Both the position numbers and the translations under genes were made by a program. Of a DNA stretch of 64,000 bases, positions 36,518 to 45,672 are shown in pieces. Each line of letters opens with the position of its first letter. Positions within the stretch are counted from its first letter, which is position 1. Origin of the DNA: CPC320 sp002336405 (lineage in GTDB: Bacteria > Pseudomonadota > Alphaproteobacteria > Rhodobacterales > Rhodobacteraceae); assembly GCA_949372595.1 (NCBI GenBank), contig CASIAN010000016.1:20985-84984 (forward strand), written 5' to 3'. The notes under the pieces were generated by a model. The model had not been told where the DNA came from. It worked only from the letters and a program-made list of their open reading frames with translations, and searched no databases.

Positions 36518-37513
36518 ATGAAAGCCATCGGATATTCGGTCTTCGGCACCGCTAAGGATGTTTTGAAATCAATCAACATACCGATACCCACCCCCACATC
36601 GGGGCAGGTTTTGGTGCGTTTAATACGCTCGGGGGTCAACCCGTCCGATGTGAAAGCCCGGGCCGGCGCGCGACCCGGGATTACGAAACCTGCGTTTGAA
36701 ACGGTCATCCCCCACAGCGACGGCTCCGGTATCATTGAGGCGGTCGGAGATGGGATAGATCCGCACCGTGTCGGTGAAAGGGTCTGGGTCTGGAATGGTC
36801 AGTGGCAGCGCGCCTATGGAACGGCAGCTGACTATATCGCTCTGGATGCCACACAGGCGGTGTCAATGCCCGACGAGATGAGCTTTGACACTGGTGCAGC
36901 ACTGGGTATTCCCGGACTTACTGCTGCACATTGTGTGTTCGGCAGCGGCGACATCACCGGTCAAACCCTGTTGATCAGCGGTGGCGCTGGAACGGTGGCG
37001 CACAACGCGGTACAACTGGCCAAATGGGGCGGAGCCAAAGTGATTGTTACAGCAGCGCCAGACGGGTTCGACCGTGTGCGCGCTGCAGGCGCCGATGCTG
37101 TCTTTGACTATGCCAGTCCAGATTTGGTCGCGCAGATCAACGAATGCACCCAAGGCGCCGGTGTAGACCGCGCCGTCGAGGTGGAATTTGGTCGTAACGC
37201 AGACCTGTTGGGGCAGGTAGTGAAAACCAACGGCACGATCGCCGCCTATGGATCCGCACTTGATATGTCGCCAAATTTTTCTTTTGGCGCGTACCTGTTC
37301 CGCGCTATCACACTGGATATTGTGTTGATCTACTGCCTGCCTTGGGAACAGCGCAAAATTGCAATAGAACGACTGCATAGCGCCTTTTTGGACGGGGCGT
37401 TACGGCCAGATATTCACGCACGTTTCGCGCTTTCAGACTGTCAGGCGGCACATGCCGCGGTCGAAGCCGGAAAGCGCACAGGCGCTGTTTTACTGCAGGT
37501 CGACGCAGGCTAG
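36518..37513 (+). CDS. Zinc-independent MDR oxidoreductase, NADPH:quinone reductase-like
   Basis: A 331-residue medium-chain dehydrogenase/reductase of the quinone oxidoreductase type. The N-terminal GroES-like part lacks the zinc-binding cysteines. The nucleotide-binding motif is LLISGGAGTVAHNAVQLAKW, in which the usual GxGxxG is GAGTVAH. It likely reduces quinones or enones with NADPH. It begins 18 bases after irr in the same direction, which suggests a shared transcript. Confidence 0.87.
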   Translation: MKAIGYSVFGTAKDVLKSINIPIPTPTSGQVLVRLIRSGVNPSDVKARAGARPGITKPAFETVIPHSDGSGIIEAVGDGIDPHRVGERVWVWNGQWQRAYGTAADYIALDATQAVSMPDEMSFDTGAALGIPGLTAAHCVFGSGDITGQTLLISGGAGTVAHNAVQLAKWGGAKVIVTAAPDGFDRVRAAGADAVFDYASPDLVAQINECTQGAGVDRAVEVEFGRNADLLGQVVKTNGTIAAYGSALDMSPNFSFGAYLFRAITLDIVLIYCLPWEQRKIAIERLHSAFLDGALRPDIHARFALSDCQAAHAAVEAGKRTGAVLLQVDAG

Positions 37514-37636
37514 TACTTCAAAACACTTAACCGCCCAAGGCTGGACGCGGAACAAGTTAGCCCAAAAGCCATATTTGTTTCCGCTTTCGTACCGGCGACC
37601 TCTATGACACAATGGCTGCGTCTGAGGAGAGTGCCC

Positions 37637-38326
37637 ATGCCTATCACCACCTGTATTTTCGACGCCTATGGCACCTTGTTTGATGTTGCTGCCGCTGCGC
37701 GCCAAGCTGCCGCAGAGCCCGCCTATAAGGCCTTTGCCCCGCATTGGCCGAAAGTGGCCGAACATTGGCGGCTCAAGCAATTGCAATATACATGGCTGCG
37801 TGCCGTGACCGGGGCGCACACAGATTTTTGGCAGGTCACCCAAGACGGCCTTGACTGGGCTCTTGAAGCAAGCGGTTTAGAAGGTGATGCGCCCTTGCGC
37901 GAACGCCTCTTGGCGCTTTATTGGGAATTATCAGCCTATCCCGAGGTGCCGACTGTTTTATCACACCTCAAAAATGCTGGTCTCAACACTGCTATTTTGT
38001 CGAACGGCTCACCAGAAATGTTGCAAGGCGCCGTGCGCTCGGCTGGATTAGAGGCCGTGCTTGACGATGTCTTATCAGTCGAATCAGTTGGCATCTTCAA
38101 ACCTGCGGCAGCGGTCTATGATCTGGTTGCTGCGCGCTTCAACTGCCGCCCGGATGACGTTCTATTTGTCTCCTCTAATGGCTGGGATGCTGCAGCCGCC
38201 ACGGGATATGGCTTTACCACGGCGTGGGTCAACCGAAGCAGAGATCCAATAGATCGACTGCCATGGACACCACGCCATGTCCTTAACGATCTGGCCCCGA
38301 TACCGGCCTTGGTACAAACTTTGTAA
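37637..38326 (+). CDS. Haloacid dehalogenase, type II
   Basis: A 229-residue L-2-haloacid-dehalogenase-like HAD hydrolase. Motif I is CIFDAYGTLFDV with the nucleophilic Asp, then SNGSPEML (Ser/Asn), the Lys in VGIFKPAAAVYDL and FVSSNGWDAAAATGYGF with the Ser-Asn-Asp set of true dehalogenases. These match the full catalytic constellation, so halogen removal from short 2-halo acids is plausible. Start ATG 37637 follows GAGGAGA by seven bases; a 5' extension of 11 codons is less likely. Confidence 0.9.
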   Translation: MPITTCIFDAYGTLFDVAAAARQAAAEPAYKAFAPHWPKVAEHWRLKQLQYTWLRAVTGAHTDFWQVTQDGLDWALEASGLEGDAPLRERLLALYWELSAYPEVPTVLSHLKNAGLNTAILSNGSPEMLQGAVRSAGLEAVLDDVLSVESVGIFKPAAAVYDLVAARFNCRPDDVLFVSSNGWDAAAATGYGFTTAWVNRSRDPIDRLPWTPRHVLNDLAPIPALVQTL

Positions 38327-38368
38327 ACGTTTAGCCTCTCTGTGTTTTTTAAGGCGAAGGATTTCTCA

Positions 38369-39340
38369 ATGGATATTGACCTGATCACCGCAGCCGCCGA
38401 ACGGCTTGAGGGCCGCGCCGTCAAAACCCCGCTGCTGTCGTCACCCTTTCTGGATGAAATCGCCGGCCGGCGGGTTTTGGTGAAGCCCGAGTGCCTGCAG
38501 AAAACTGGTAGTTTTAAATACCGCGGAGCATTCTCGGCTGTTTCCGCGCTGGACCCAGCCTTGAGGAAAAATGGAGTGATTGCGTTTTCCTCAGGCAATC
38601 ACGCTCAGGGCATTGCTTTGGCAGCGCGACAGCATGGCTGTCCCGCAGTGATTATCATGCCCTCAGACGCACCACAGTTAAAAATCGCCAACACCCGCGC
38701 TCTGGGTGCTGAAGTGGTTCTTTATGATCGCGCTAATGAAAGCCGCGAAGAGCTGGGCGAAGCCTTGTCACAACAGCGCAAATTGACCTTGATCAGACCC
38801 TACGACGAACCGCAAGTGATCGCGGGTCAGGGCACGATTGGGCTGGAACTGGCCACGCAGGCCGAAACCGCCGGCGTCCAAACCGCTGATGTGCTTGTGT
38901 GCTGTGGTGGTGGCGGCTTGACCTCGGGAATAGCGCTAGCACTTGAGGCGACAGCACCGGGATTGCGAGCCCGCCCTTGCGAACCCGAAGGTTTTGACGA
39001 CACGGCCAGATCTCTTGCCAGCGGCCAAATCCAGCGCAATACACGGCTGGCTGGTGGCCTTTGTGACGCGATTGTCACGCCACAACCGGGCGAATTGACC
39101 TTTCCGATTATGAAGCGACTTTGCGGCCCAGGGGTTGTTGTCACTGAAACCGAAGCGCTGCGGGCCATGGCGGCGGCATTTCAGAGGCTTAAGCTTGTGG
39201 TTGAGCCTGGCGGCGCAGTTGCACTGGCGGCAGCGCTGTTTCACCCTCAACAAACAAAGGGAGCGGCCGTGATCGCAATTATTTCGGGCGGCAATGTAGA
39301 TAATGCAGTCTTTACCAAAGCGCTGGCCACCACCCCCTAA
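38369..39340 (+). CDS. Threonine/serine dehydratase-like PLP enzyme
   Basis: A 323-residue fold-type II PLP enzyme without a C-terminal ACT regulatory domain, so catabolic or 3-hydroxyaspartate/serine-racemase-like more than biosynthetic IlvA. The Schiff-base lysine is in KTGSFKYRGAFSAV (about residue 51). The phosphate-binding loop is CCGGGGLTSGIALAL, and SSGNHAQGIALAARQHG contacts the substrate. Start ATG 38369 with AAGG/GAAGGA upstream. It follows the dehalogenase gene by 42 bases. Confidence 0.88.
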   Translation: MDIDLITAAAERLEGRAVKTPLLSSPFLDEIAGRRVLVKPECLQKTGSFKYRGAFSAVSALDPALRKNGVIAFSSGNHAQGIALAARQHGCPAVIIMPSDAPQLKIANTRALGAEVVLYDRANESREELGEALSQQRKLTLIRPYDEPQVIAGQGTIGLELATQAETAGVQTADVLVCCGGGGLTSGIALALEATAPGLRARPCEPEGFDDTARSLASGQIQRNTRLAGGLCDAIVTPQPGELTFPIMKRLCGPGVVVTETEALRAMAAAFQRLKLVVEPGGAVALAAALFHPQQTKGAAVIAIISGGNVDNAVFTKALATTP

Positions 39341-39597
39341 CCCAAACCACGAAATTACACCCATCTGCCTTACTGTGTTGAGCCCCGCCTTGAAAACCAA
39401 CCGCGATTTGATAAAAAGAGCAAAAAATATCCAGTTGATCAAAACCGGCATACTGAAACAGCGATAACATCGGCGTTTCCATGCTGCGAACAGCGGGTAA
39501 ACGCCTAAAAAGAAAACAAAGATATCGGTATGCGGCACGATGTGATACACTGCTTACAGCCAAAAAAATGATAAAACCAAGTATCGGGACAGTCTGA

Positions 39598-40047
39598 ATG
39601 ATAAAGCCTATCCACCTTACCCTGCAACAAAACATCGCCGCATTAATATGCGCAAGACTGCGGTGTGCAGAGCTTATTAACACAGCTAAAACTGCGAGAA
39701 AATTGCTGAAAGTACTGTTTCTTGGAACAGCCTTTAGCCTGAGCATCACCGGATGCAGCAAAGACGGGGGCGGATTTGGGAAAAGCCGGATATTGTTTGA
39801 GGGTAACTATTATCCAACCTCGTTGAAATCGACACGACGCACCCGTGAGACGATTCTAATCAAAGTTGGCCGCGCGGATCAAGGGGTTTCAGGGGCGCTG
39901 CAGGCGGCCAAACTGGCCAGTACCAAGCATTGCATACTGTATTATGGCACTTCAGACGTCCTCTGGGATCAGCCTTTGGACGCAGACAGCCTAACAGCGA
40001 GCCTAAGCGCAGGAACGCTCACACTAACTGGGAAATGCGACTACTGA
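39598..40047 (+). CDS. Small predicted lipoprotein
   Basis: Up to 149 residues. A hydrophobic segment ending in a lipobox (VLFLGTAFSLSITGC) points to a lipoprotein with Cys near residue 53 of the long form. The long N-terminus is atypical, so TTG 39703, giving about 18 residues before the Cys, is a likely true start. The mature part (RRTRETILIKVGRADQG, then CILYYGTSDVLW and TLTLTGKCDY) resembles small roseobacter envelope lipoproteins of unknown function. Two cysteines flank the second half. Confidence 0.6.
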   Translation: MIKPIHLTLQQNIAALICARLRCAELINTAKTARKLLKVLFLGTAFSLSITGCSKDGGGFGKSRILFEGNYYPTSLKSTRRTRETILIKVGRADQGVSGALQAAKLASTKHCILYYGTSDVLWDQPLDADSLTASLSAGTLTLTGKCDY

Positions 40048-40362
40048 GCATCGCAGGGTATCGGCGGCTGTATTATGCACCAAAGCACATTGGTTGAGTT
40101 CGGTTCAGACCCTTCGTTTTCTTAAAAGCCGCACACTGCGATGTGAGGCGAACACCGCACACAAAATGCCTCTTTCTGCCCCTGAGTTCACTGTCAATAA
40201 GGGTACGGCGTCCATAGGTTTGGTCGCGCAAGCCTTTTGTATCTCGCGAGGCAAAAGCAGTCGAGTGCGGGCGGCGATTCACTTGGAAGCGATCGTAATT
40301 TTCAGCGCACTTGCCGCGCCACACCGAGGCTGCAAGTGTGATCACACTTCTGCTCGGTCTAC
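40048..40362. other. Non-coding stretch
   Basis: Some 315 bases lie between the lipoprotein and the globin stop on the other strand. Nothing recognisable was found in six frames and there is no clear terminator hairpin with a U-run. Confidence 0.35.
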
Positions 40363-40779
40363 CTATAAACGTAGGTTGGGCGGAGCATCGACGCGCCTCC
40401 GCGAGGCCTCAACACCTAACCGCAAGCCTCGGCCGATCCGATGCGCCAGTTGCGACCAATCCTGCGCCTCTTTTTCACCCAAAACATGCGTCAGCGTCAG
40501 GTCAAACAGGCCCAGCCAAATCGCAAAATGTTGAGGCTGCAAGGCCTTCAGGCCAATATGAACGATCATCGGGTTTCCCGAATAGTTACCTTTATACAGC
40601 AGCGCATTACACCAAAACTCGGTGATCTTATCCTCATGTTCGCGCCATATACTCGCATCACGCGACAGGATGGAAAAGAAGATGGGCCCCAAAACTGGGT
40701 GTTGCCGTACCCGCCCGTAAAATGCCGCAACGACTTGGGCGATTTCATGCGGTGTTACGTTTACCCGCGGCTCAGGCAT
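40363..40779 (-). CDS. Group III truncated haemoglobin
   Basis: A 138-residue 2-on-2 globin of group III. PRVNVTPHEIAQVVAAFYGR opens helix A/B, HPVLGPIFFSIL follows, and SIWREHEDKITEFWCNALLY precedes the heme pocket. IVHIGLKALQPQHFAIWLGL contains the likely proximal histidine. The family binds oxygen or NO with high affinity; physiological roles are mostly inferred. The start is placed at ATG 40779, two bases after the stop of a small upstream membrane protein gene. An ATG at 40806 would add nine residues and overlap that gene. Confidence 0.88.
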   Translation of the reverse strand: MPEPRVNVTPHEIAQVVAAFYGRVRQHPVLGPIFFSILSRDASIWREHEDKITEFWCNALLYKGNYSGNPMIVHIGLKALQPQHFAIWLGLFDLTLTHVLGEKEAQDWSQLAHRIGRGLRLGVEASRRRVDAPPNLRL

Positions 40780-40781
40780 TT

Positions 40782-40934
40782 TCACATCACTGCCCAAAGG
40801 CCACATAAAATCACAATCAGATAAATCAACATATTGAACATTGATCGAATTAACCCTTGGTCGCTTTCGGGGTCAATTCCCATACGGCGACACACCAAAG
40901 TGCCCGGATAGAGCAAAGCATCAAAAATAGACAT
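40782..40934 (-). CDS. 50-residue single-pass membrane protein upstream of globin
   Basis: A short frame from ATG 40934 to TGA 40782 encodes 50 residues: a soluble start (MSIFDALLYPGTLVCRRMGI, then DPESDQG) and one C-terminal membrane helix (MLIYLIVILCGLWAVM). GAGG lies eight bases before the start. The stop is two bases before the favoured globin start, so the two genes look translationally coupled. I do not recognise the family. The arrangement suggests a membrane partner for the globin. Confidence 0.6.
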   Translation of the reverse strand: MSIFDALLYPGTLVCRRMGIDPESDQGLIRSMFNMLIYLIVILCGLWAVM

Positions 40935-41373
40935 TTTAACCTCTTTCAGTTCGTTCTTTTTCGCAAAGTATGACGAAAATGGTCATCGACTTCTCTTTGA
41001 CACATGTAATACGTATAATAAGTAATTTAAATACCAAATAAAAAATAATTCGAGTTAAATCTTCAATTCATGCCATTCAACACAAAATAATAGCGCAGCT
41101 CCGCCAGTTCCCGACCGCAACCCCAGCTCGACGAAGCGAGCAGAACTGCAAACGACCGTTCTCCACACTGATCCGACCGGGCTAGGGTCTGGACCCCGTC
41201 GCATCTGCGCCCTATAAGCCCTGCCTATGAACTTTGTGAAAAACTGCACAAACCGAATTACATGCCCGGCGCTCTGATCCAAAAGAGCCGCCGGGAAACG
41301 GCGTTTGAGACATCCCTCCGCCCCTGCCAACCCATCCAGAATTGTCCAAGACCGATCCCTGAAAGGTTTCCAA
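40935..41373. other. Divergent intergenic region, globin operon and ileS
   Basis: The 439 bases hold an A/T-rich part (40980-41060), likely the globin-operon promoter, and a G/C-richer part before ileS. No T-box or other known leader was recognised upstream of ileS. No FNR- or NnrR-like palindrome was clear. Confidence 0.35.
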
Positions 41374-44274
41374 ATGTCTGACCAGATCCCCGAATACAAA
41401 GACACGCTGAACCTGCCAAAAACCACATTTCCGATGCGGGCGGGGCTGCCTAAACGCGAACCTGACTGGCTGGCGCGCTGGGAACGCATAGGTATTTATG
41501 ATCGTCTGCGGGAAAAAGTAGGGCGCGAAAATTTTACCCTGCATGACGGCCCGCCCTATGCCAACGGACATCTGCACATCGGGCATGCGTTAAACAAAAT
41601 CCTGAAAGATATGGTGGTGCGCAGCCAACAAATGATGGGCAAAGATGCGCGCTATATCCCCGGCTGGGATTGTCATGGCCTGCCCATTGAGTGGAAAATC
41701 GAAGAGAGTTATCGCAAAAAAGGCAAAAACAAAGACGAGGTTCCCATGCTGGATTTCCGGCAGGAATGCCGCAGCTTTGCCGAGGGCTGGGTTAATATCC
41801 AACGCGCCGAGTTTCAACGCCTTGGCGTCACGGGTGCATGGGAAAACCCATATTTGACCATGAATTTTCACGCCGAGCGGGTGATTGCAGAAGAGTTTAT
41901 GACCTTTTTGATGACCGGCACATTGTATCAAGGCTCAAAGCCTGTGATGTGGTCTCCAGTTGAAAAAACCGCGCTGGCCGAGGCGGAAATTGAATATCAT
42001 GAGCATAAATCACACACCATCTGGGTGCCGTTTGCCTTTCAGAACGACAAAAGCAATCTGGCAGATGATCTGGCCGCCGCGCGGGTGGTAATCTGGACCA
42101 CCACGCCATGGACAATCCCGTCGAATAAGGCCGTGGCCTATAATCCGAAAATTTCCTATGGGATTTACCGGGTCGACGAGACCGAAGACGAAAGCTGGAC
42201 CAATCCCGGAGAGTTGTATCTGTTTGCCGATGCGCTGGCCGAAGAATGCCTGAGTAAATCACGGGTGACGAGCTTCAGCCGCCTACGCGCGGTCACTGGC
42301 GACGAGCTTTCTGATGCAGTCTGCACCCATCCACTGGCCACTCTGGATGATTTTTGGTCATATGATGTGCCAATGATCGACGGCGACCACGTCACCGAAG
42401 AGGCCGGTACCGGATTTGTGCATACCGCCCCAAGCCATGGCGCCGACGATTACGACTGTTTCGTACAACGCGGTTGGACCGACAGGATGACCCATAACAT
42501 TGGTGAGGCCAGCGAATTTCTGCCTCATGTGCCGTTTTTTGCTGGTCTGGAGGTTTTCGACCGCAAGGGCAAAGAGGGCAAGGCAAATACGGCCGTGATC
42601 GCCAAGCTGGTTGAGGCCAGCGGCATCATCGCCCGTGGTCGCGTGGCCCATAGCTATCCGCATTCATGGCGGTCCAAAGCGCCGGTGATTTTCCGCAATA
42701 CACCGCAATGGTTCGCCGCCATCGACCGCGACGTGAATGACGGACAGGATCAATACGGCAAAACCATCCGCGACCGGGCTCTGAACTCGATCGACCAATT
42801 GGTCACCTGGACGCCGCAAACCGGGCGCAACCGGCTCTATTCGATGATTGCCTCCCGCCCTGACTGGGTGCTGTCCCGGCAACGTGCGTGGGGCGTACCG
42901 CTGAGTTGTTTCACCAAAAAGGGTGCGCTGCCCACCGACAACGACTTTTTGCTGCGCAACTCCGAGGTCAATGCCCGCATCGCAGAAGCTTTTGAACTCG
43001 AAGGGGCCGACGCATGGTACAAAGACGGCGCAAAAGAGCGGTTTCTCACCGGCCTTGTTGCGCCCGGCGATTACGTGCAGGTATTTGATATCCTTGACGT
43101 TTGGTTCGATTCCGGCTCAACCCATGCCTTTGTGCTGCGCGACCGCGAAGATGGCTCGCAAGACGGGCTGGCCGATCTGTATCTAGAGGGCACCGACCAG
43201 CACCGCGGCTGGTTTCATTCGTCGATGCTGCAGGCCTGCGGCACCCGGGGCCGCGCACCCTATCGCGGGGTGCTGACCCATGGTTTTACACTGGATGAAA
43301 AGGGCATCAAGATGTCCAAATCGCTGGGCAATACAGTCAGTCCAGAGGATGTGACCAAACAATATGGTGCCGATATCCTACGCCTTTGGGTCGCCCAATC
43401 CGATTATAGCGCCGATCTGCGCATCGGACCTGAGATCCTGAAAGGTGTCGCCGACAGCTACCGCCGCCTGCGCAACACCATGCGCTTTATGCTTGGTGCC
43501 TTGGCCCATAACACCGAGGCCAATCACGTCGAAGCCAAGGACATGCCAGAGCTGGAGCAATGGGTGCTGCACCGTTTGGCCGAATTGGACGAAACCGTGC
43601 GCAAGGGATATGCCGTCTATGACTTTCAAGGCGTGTTCCAGACCCTGTTCCAGTTTGCAACCGTTGATTTATCGGCCTTTTACTTCGATATTCGCAAAGA
43701 TGTTCTGTATTGTGACGGCGACACCGCCACCCGCCAGGCGGCCCGCTGCGTGCTTGAATTACTGTTTGAGCGTCTGACCACATGGTTGGCACCGATTTTG
43801 GTCTTTACCATGGAAGAGGTCTGGCTTGAGCGCCGCCCCGGCGATGATAATAGCATTCACCTCACAGATATCCCCGACACACCGCGCGACTGGCTGAACA
43901 CCGATTTAGCCGCCAAATGGGCGCATCTTCGCAATGCGCGGCGGGTGGTGACAGCAGCGCTTGAGGTGCAGCGTGTGGACAAGGTCATTGGCGCCAGCCT
44001 TGAGGCCGCACCGGTGGTGCATGTCAGCGATGGCGATATGCTTGCCACGCTGCAATCCGTGGCTTTTGAAGATATCTGTATCACCTCTGCCATCTCCCTC
44101 TCCGGTGAGGCCGCCCCAAACGAAGCCTTCCAACTGCCCGAAAATCCGGCAATCGCGGTGGTTTTCCAAAGCGCGCCAGGCGATAAATGTCAGCGATGTT
44201 GGAAAATTCTACCCGATGTCGGCACCCACAAGCACGCAGCGACCTGTAGCCGTTGCAACGAAGCACTGGGCTAG
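41374..44274 (+). CDS. ileS: Isoleucyl-tRNA synthetase
   Basis: This 966-residue class I synthetase charges tRNA-Ile and edits valine. Signature HIGH is in NGHLHIGHALNKIL and KMSKS in EKGIKMSKSLGNTVS. The CP1 editing domain includes WTTTPWTIPSNKAVAY. The C-terminal zinc finger CQRCWKILPDVG with CSRCNEALG is complete. Start ATG 41374 is chosen by homology (MSDQIPEYKDTLNLPKTTFP); upstream codons in frame look non-coding. Confidence 0.97.
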   Translation: MSDQIPEYKDTLNLPKTTFPMRAGLPKREPDWLARWERIGIYDRLREKVGRENFTLHDGPPYANGHLHIGHALNKILKDMVVRSQQMMGKDARYIPGWDCHGLPIEWKIEESYRKKGKNKDEVPMLDFRQECRSFAEGWVNIQRAEFQRLGVTGAWENPYLTMNFHAERVIAEEFMTFLMTGTLYQGSKPVMWSPVEKTALAEAEIEYHEHKSHTIWVPFAFQNDKSNLADDLAAARVVIWTTTPWTIPSNKAVAYNPKISYGIYRVDETEDESWTNPGELYLFADALAEECLSKSRVTSFSRLRAVTGDELSDAVCTHPLATLDDFWSYDVPMIDGDHVTEEAGTGFVHTAPSHGADDYDCFVQRGWTDRMTHNIGEASEFLPHVPFFAGLEVFDRKGKEGKANTAVIAKLVEASGIIARGRVAHSYPHSWRSKAPVIFRNTPQWFAAIDRDVNDGQDQYGKTIRDRALNSIDQLVTWTPQTGRNRLYSMIASRPDWVLSRQRAWGVPLSCFTKKGALPTDNDFLLRNSEVNARIAEAFELEGADAWYKDGAKERFLTGLVAPGDYVQVFDILDVWFDSGSTHAFVLRDREDGSQDGLADLYLEGTDQHRGWFHSSMLQACGTRGRAPYRGVLTHGFTLDEKGIKMSKSLGNTVSPEDVTKQYGADILRLWVAQSDYSADLRIGPEILKGVADSYRRLRNTMRFMLGALAHNTEANHVEAKDMPELEQWVLHRLAELDETVRKGYAVYDFQGVFQTLFQFATVDLSAFYFDIRKDVLYCDGDTATRQAARCVLELLFERLTTWLAPILVFTMEEVWLERRPGDDNSIHLTDIPDTPRDWLNTDLAAKWAHLRNARRVVTAALEVQRVDKVIGASLEAAPVVHVSDGDMLATLQSVAFEDICITSAISLSGEAAPNEAFQLPENPAIAVVFQSAPGDKCQRCWKILPDVGTHKHAATCSRCNEALG

Positions 44275-44280
44275 CAGGCT

Positions 44281-44730
44281 CTATCTGAGCCGGTTAAAAA
44301 ATCCCCTAAGTAGGGCGGCGCATTCCGCGCCGTCTATACCGTCAAATATCTCTGGGCTGTGGTGACTTTGCGAATGGCTGAAAACCCGCGGTCCCTGCCC
44401 GACACCGCCGGATTTCACATCTGCCGCCCCGTAATAAAGCCGCCTTATACGCGCCGCAGCGATCAAACCCGCACACATCGGACAGGGTTCAAGCGTGACA
44501 TAGAGATCATGATTGGCCAAACGCTCTTGTCCAAGTCGCTGGCAAGCCGCACGGATTGCCAGCATTTCGGCATGCGCCGAAGGGTCATTTAATTCTCGGG
44601 TGCGGTTGCCGGCTTGCGCCACCACTTGACCGGTGGCGTTCACGACGACCGCCCCCACAGGTATTTCACCGCGGGCCGCCGCCGCGCGCGCCTCGTAGAG
44701 CGCGATATGCATATAAGACCGAAAGCTCAT
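44281..44730 (-). CDS. tadA: tRNA-specific adenosine deaminase
   Basis: This 149-residue zinc deaminase converts A34 to inosine in tRNA-Arg(ACG). The zinc/catalytic motif HAEMLAIRAA (His and Glu) is followed by TLEPCPMCAGLIAAARI (two Cys). Length is typical. It converges with ileS with only six bases between stops, and is divergent from rluB. Confidence 0.95.
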   Translation of the reverse strand: MSFRSYMHIALYEARAAAARGEIPVGAVVVNATGQVVAQAGNRTRELNDPSAHAEMLAIRAACQRLGQERLANHDLYVTLEPCPMCAGLIAAARIRRLYYGAADVKSGGVGQGPRVFSHSQSHHSPEIFDGIDGAECAALLRGFFNRLR

Positions 44731-44791
44731 ATCCCGTCTTGCGACGTCAAAGCGGCTTTCGCAAGGCAGGATTTTATTCTAGACGGTCAAT

Positions 44792-45580
44792 ATGGATACA
44801 AAACCCCCTGAAGGCGATCGCATCGCCAAAGTACTGGCCCGCGCCGGTGTGGCCAGCCGTCGCGACGCAGAAAAAATGATTTTAGCCGGGCGCATTGCCG
44901 TCAACGGCAAAATAATAGACCGCGCTGCTCTGAACATCACGGCCGCAGACAAGGTCACTGTCGACGGTAAGCCGATGACACCGCCTGAGCCACCAAGGCT
45001 GTGGCTTTATCACAAGCCCCTGGGCTTGGTAACCACCACCCGCGACGAACAGGGACGGCCAACCATCTATGATAAACTACCACCAGAGCTACCGCGCGTG
45101 ATGACGGTTGGCCGGCTCGATCTCAACTCCGAAGGCTTGCTGCTGCTGACAAACGACGGGGGCGTCAAACGGCAAATGGAACTGCCAAGCACTGGATGGC
45201 TGCGTAAATATCGAGTACGGGTGAATGGCCGTCCCACCGATGCCCAACTTGAGCCCATACGCACAGGGCTGACAGTAGACGGTGAGCATTTTCAACCCAT
45301 GTCAGTGACAATTGACCGTCAGCAAGGCGCGAATGCCTGGCTGACGGTCAGTCTACGCGAAGGTAAAAATCGCGAAATTCGCCGCGCACTTCAAGATATA
45401 GGCTTGTCAGTGAACCGGCTGATCCGGATTTCTTACGGACCGTTCCAACTCAACACCCTTAAGGCCGGTGCTGTCGAAGAAATCCGCCGTAAAGTGCTGA
45501 GAGACCAATTGGGTCTGGAGATCAAAGAGGAGGCCCCAAAGCCACGCCGCAAAGTGCCACAGCGCCGTCGTAAAATGTGA
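44792..45580 (+). CDS. rluB: Ribosomal large subunit pseudouridine synthase B-like
   Basis: A 262-residue RsuA/RluB-family pseudouridine synthase. An N-terminal S4 domain (RIAKVLARAGVASRRDAEKM) precedes the catalytic domain with TVGRLDLNSEGLLLLTNDG, where the Asp is the nucleophile, and VSLREGKNREIRRALQDIG. The basic tail (KPRRKVPQRRRKM) suits RNA contact. Start ATG 44792 is the first of the frame. The target is probably U2605 of 23S rRNA, by analogy. Confidence 0.92.
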   Translation: MDTKPPEGDRIAKVLARAGVASRRDAEKMILAGRIAVNGKIIDRAALNITAADKVTVDGKPMTPPEPPRLWLYHKPLGLVTTTRDEQGRPTIYDKLPPELPRVMTVGRLDLNSEGLLLLTNDGGVKRQMELPSTGWLRKYRVRVNGRPTDAQLEPIRTGLTVDGEHFQPMSVTIDRQQGANAWLTVSLREGKNREIRRALQDIGLSVNRLIRISYGPFQLNTLKAGAVEEIRRKVLRDQLGLEIKEEAPKPRRKVPQRRRKM

Positions 45581-45672
45581 CGGATTGAAGGGGTGGCCTT
45601 TCAATAAGCTGTCATTGATTTATCAGCATTGGTCACAGTATAATTTCAAAAAAACGACGTAGGGATTTCATC

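Noticed and set aside
40935..41373. T-box leader for ileS
   Set aside because: No T-box sequence or terminator/antiterminator pair was visible, and such leaders are rare in alphaproteobacteria.
45581..45672. yybP-ykoY manganese riboswitch before the TerC gene
   Set aside because: The 92-base leader shows none of the conserved junction sequence and is too short for the fold.
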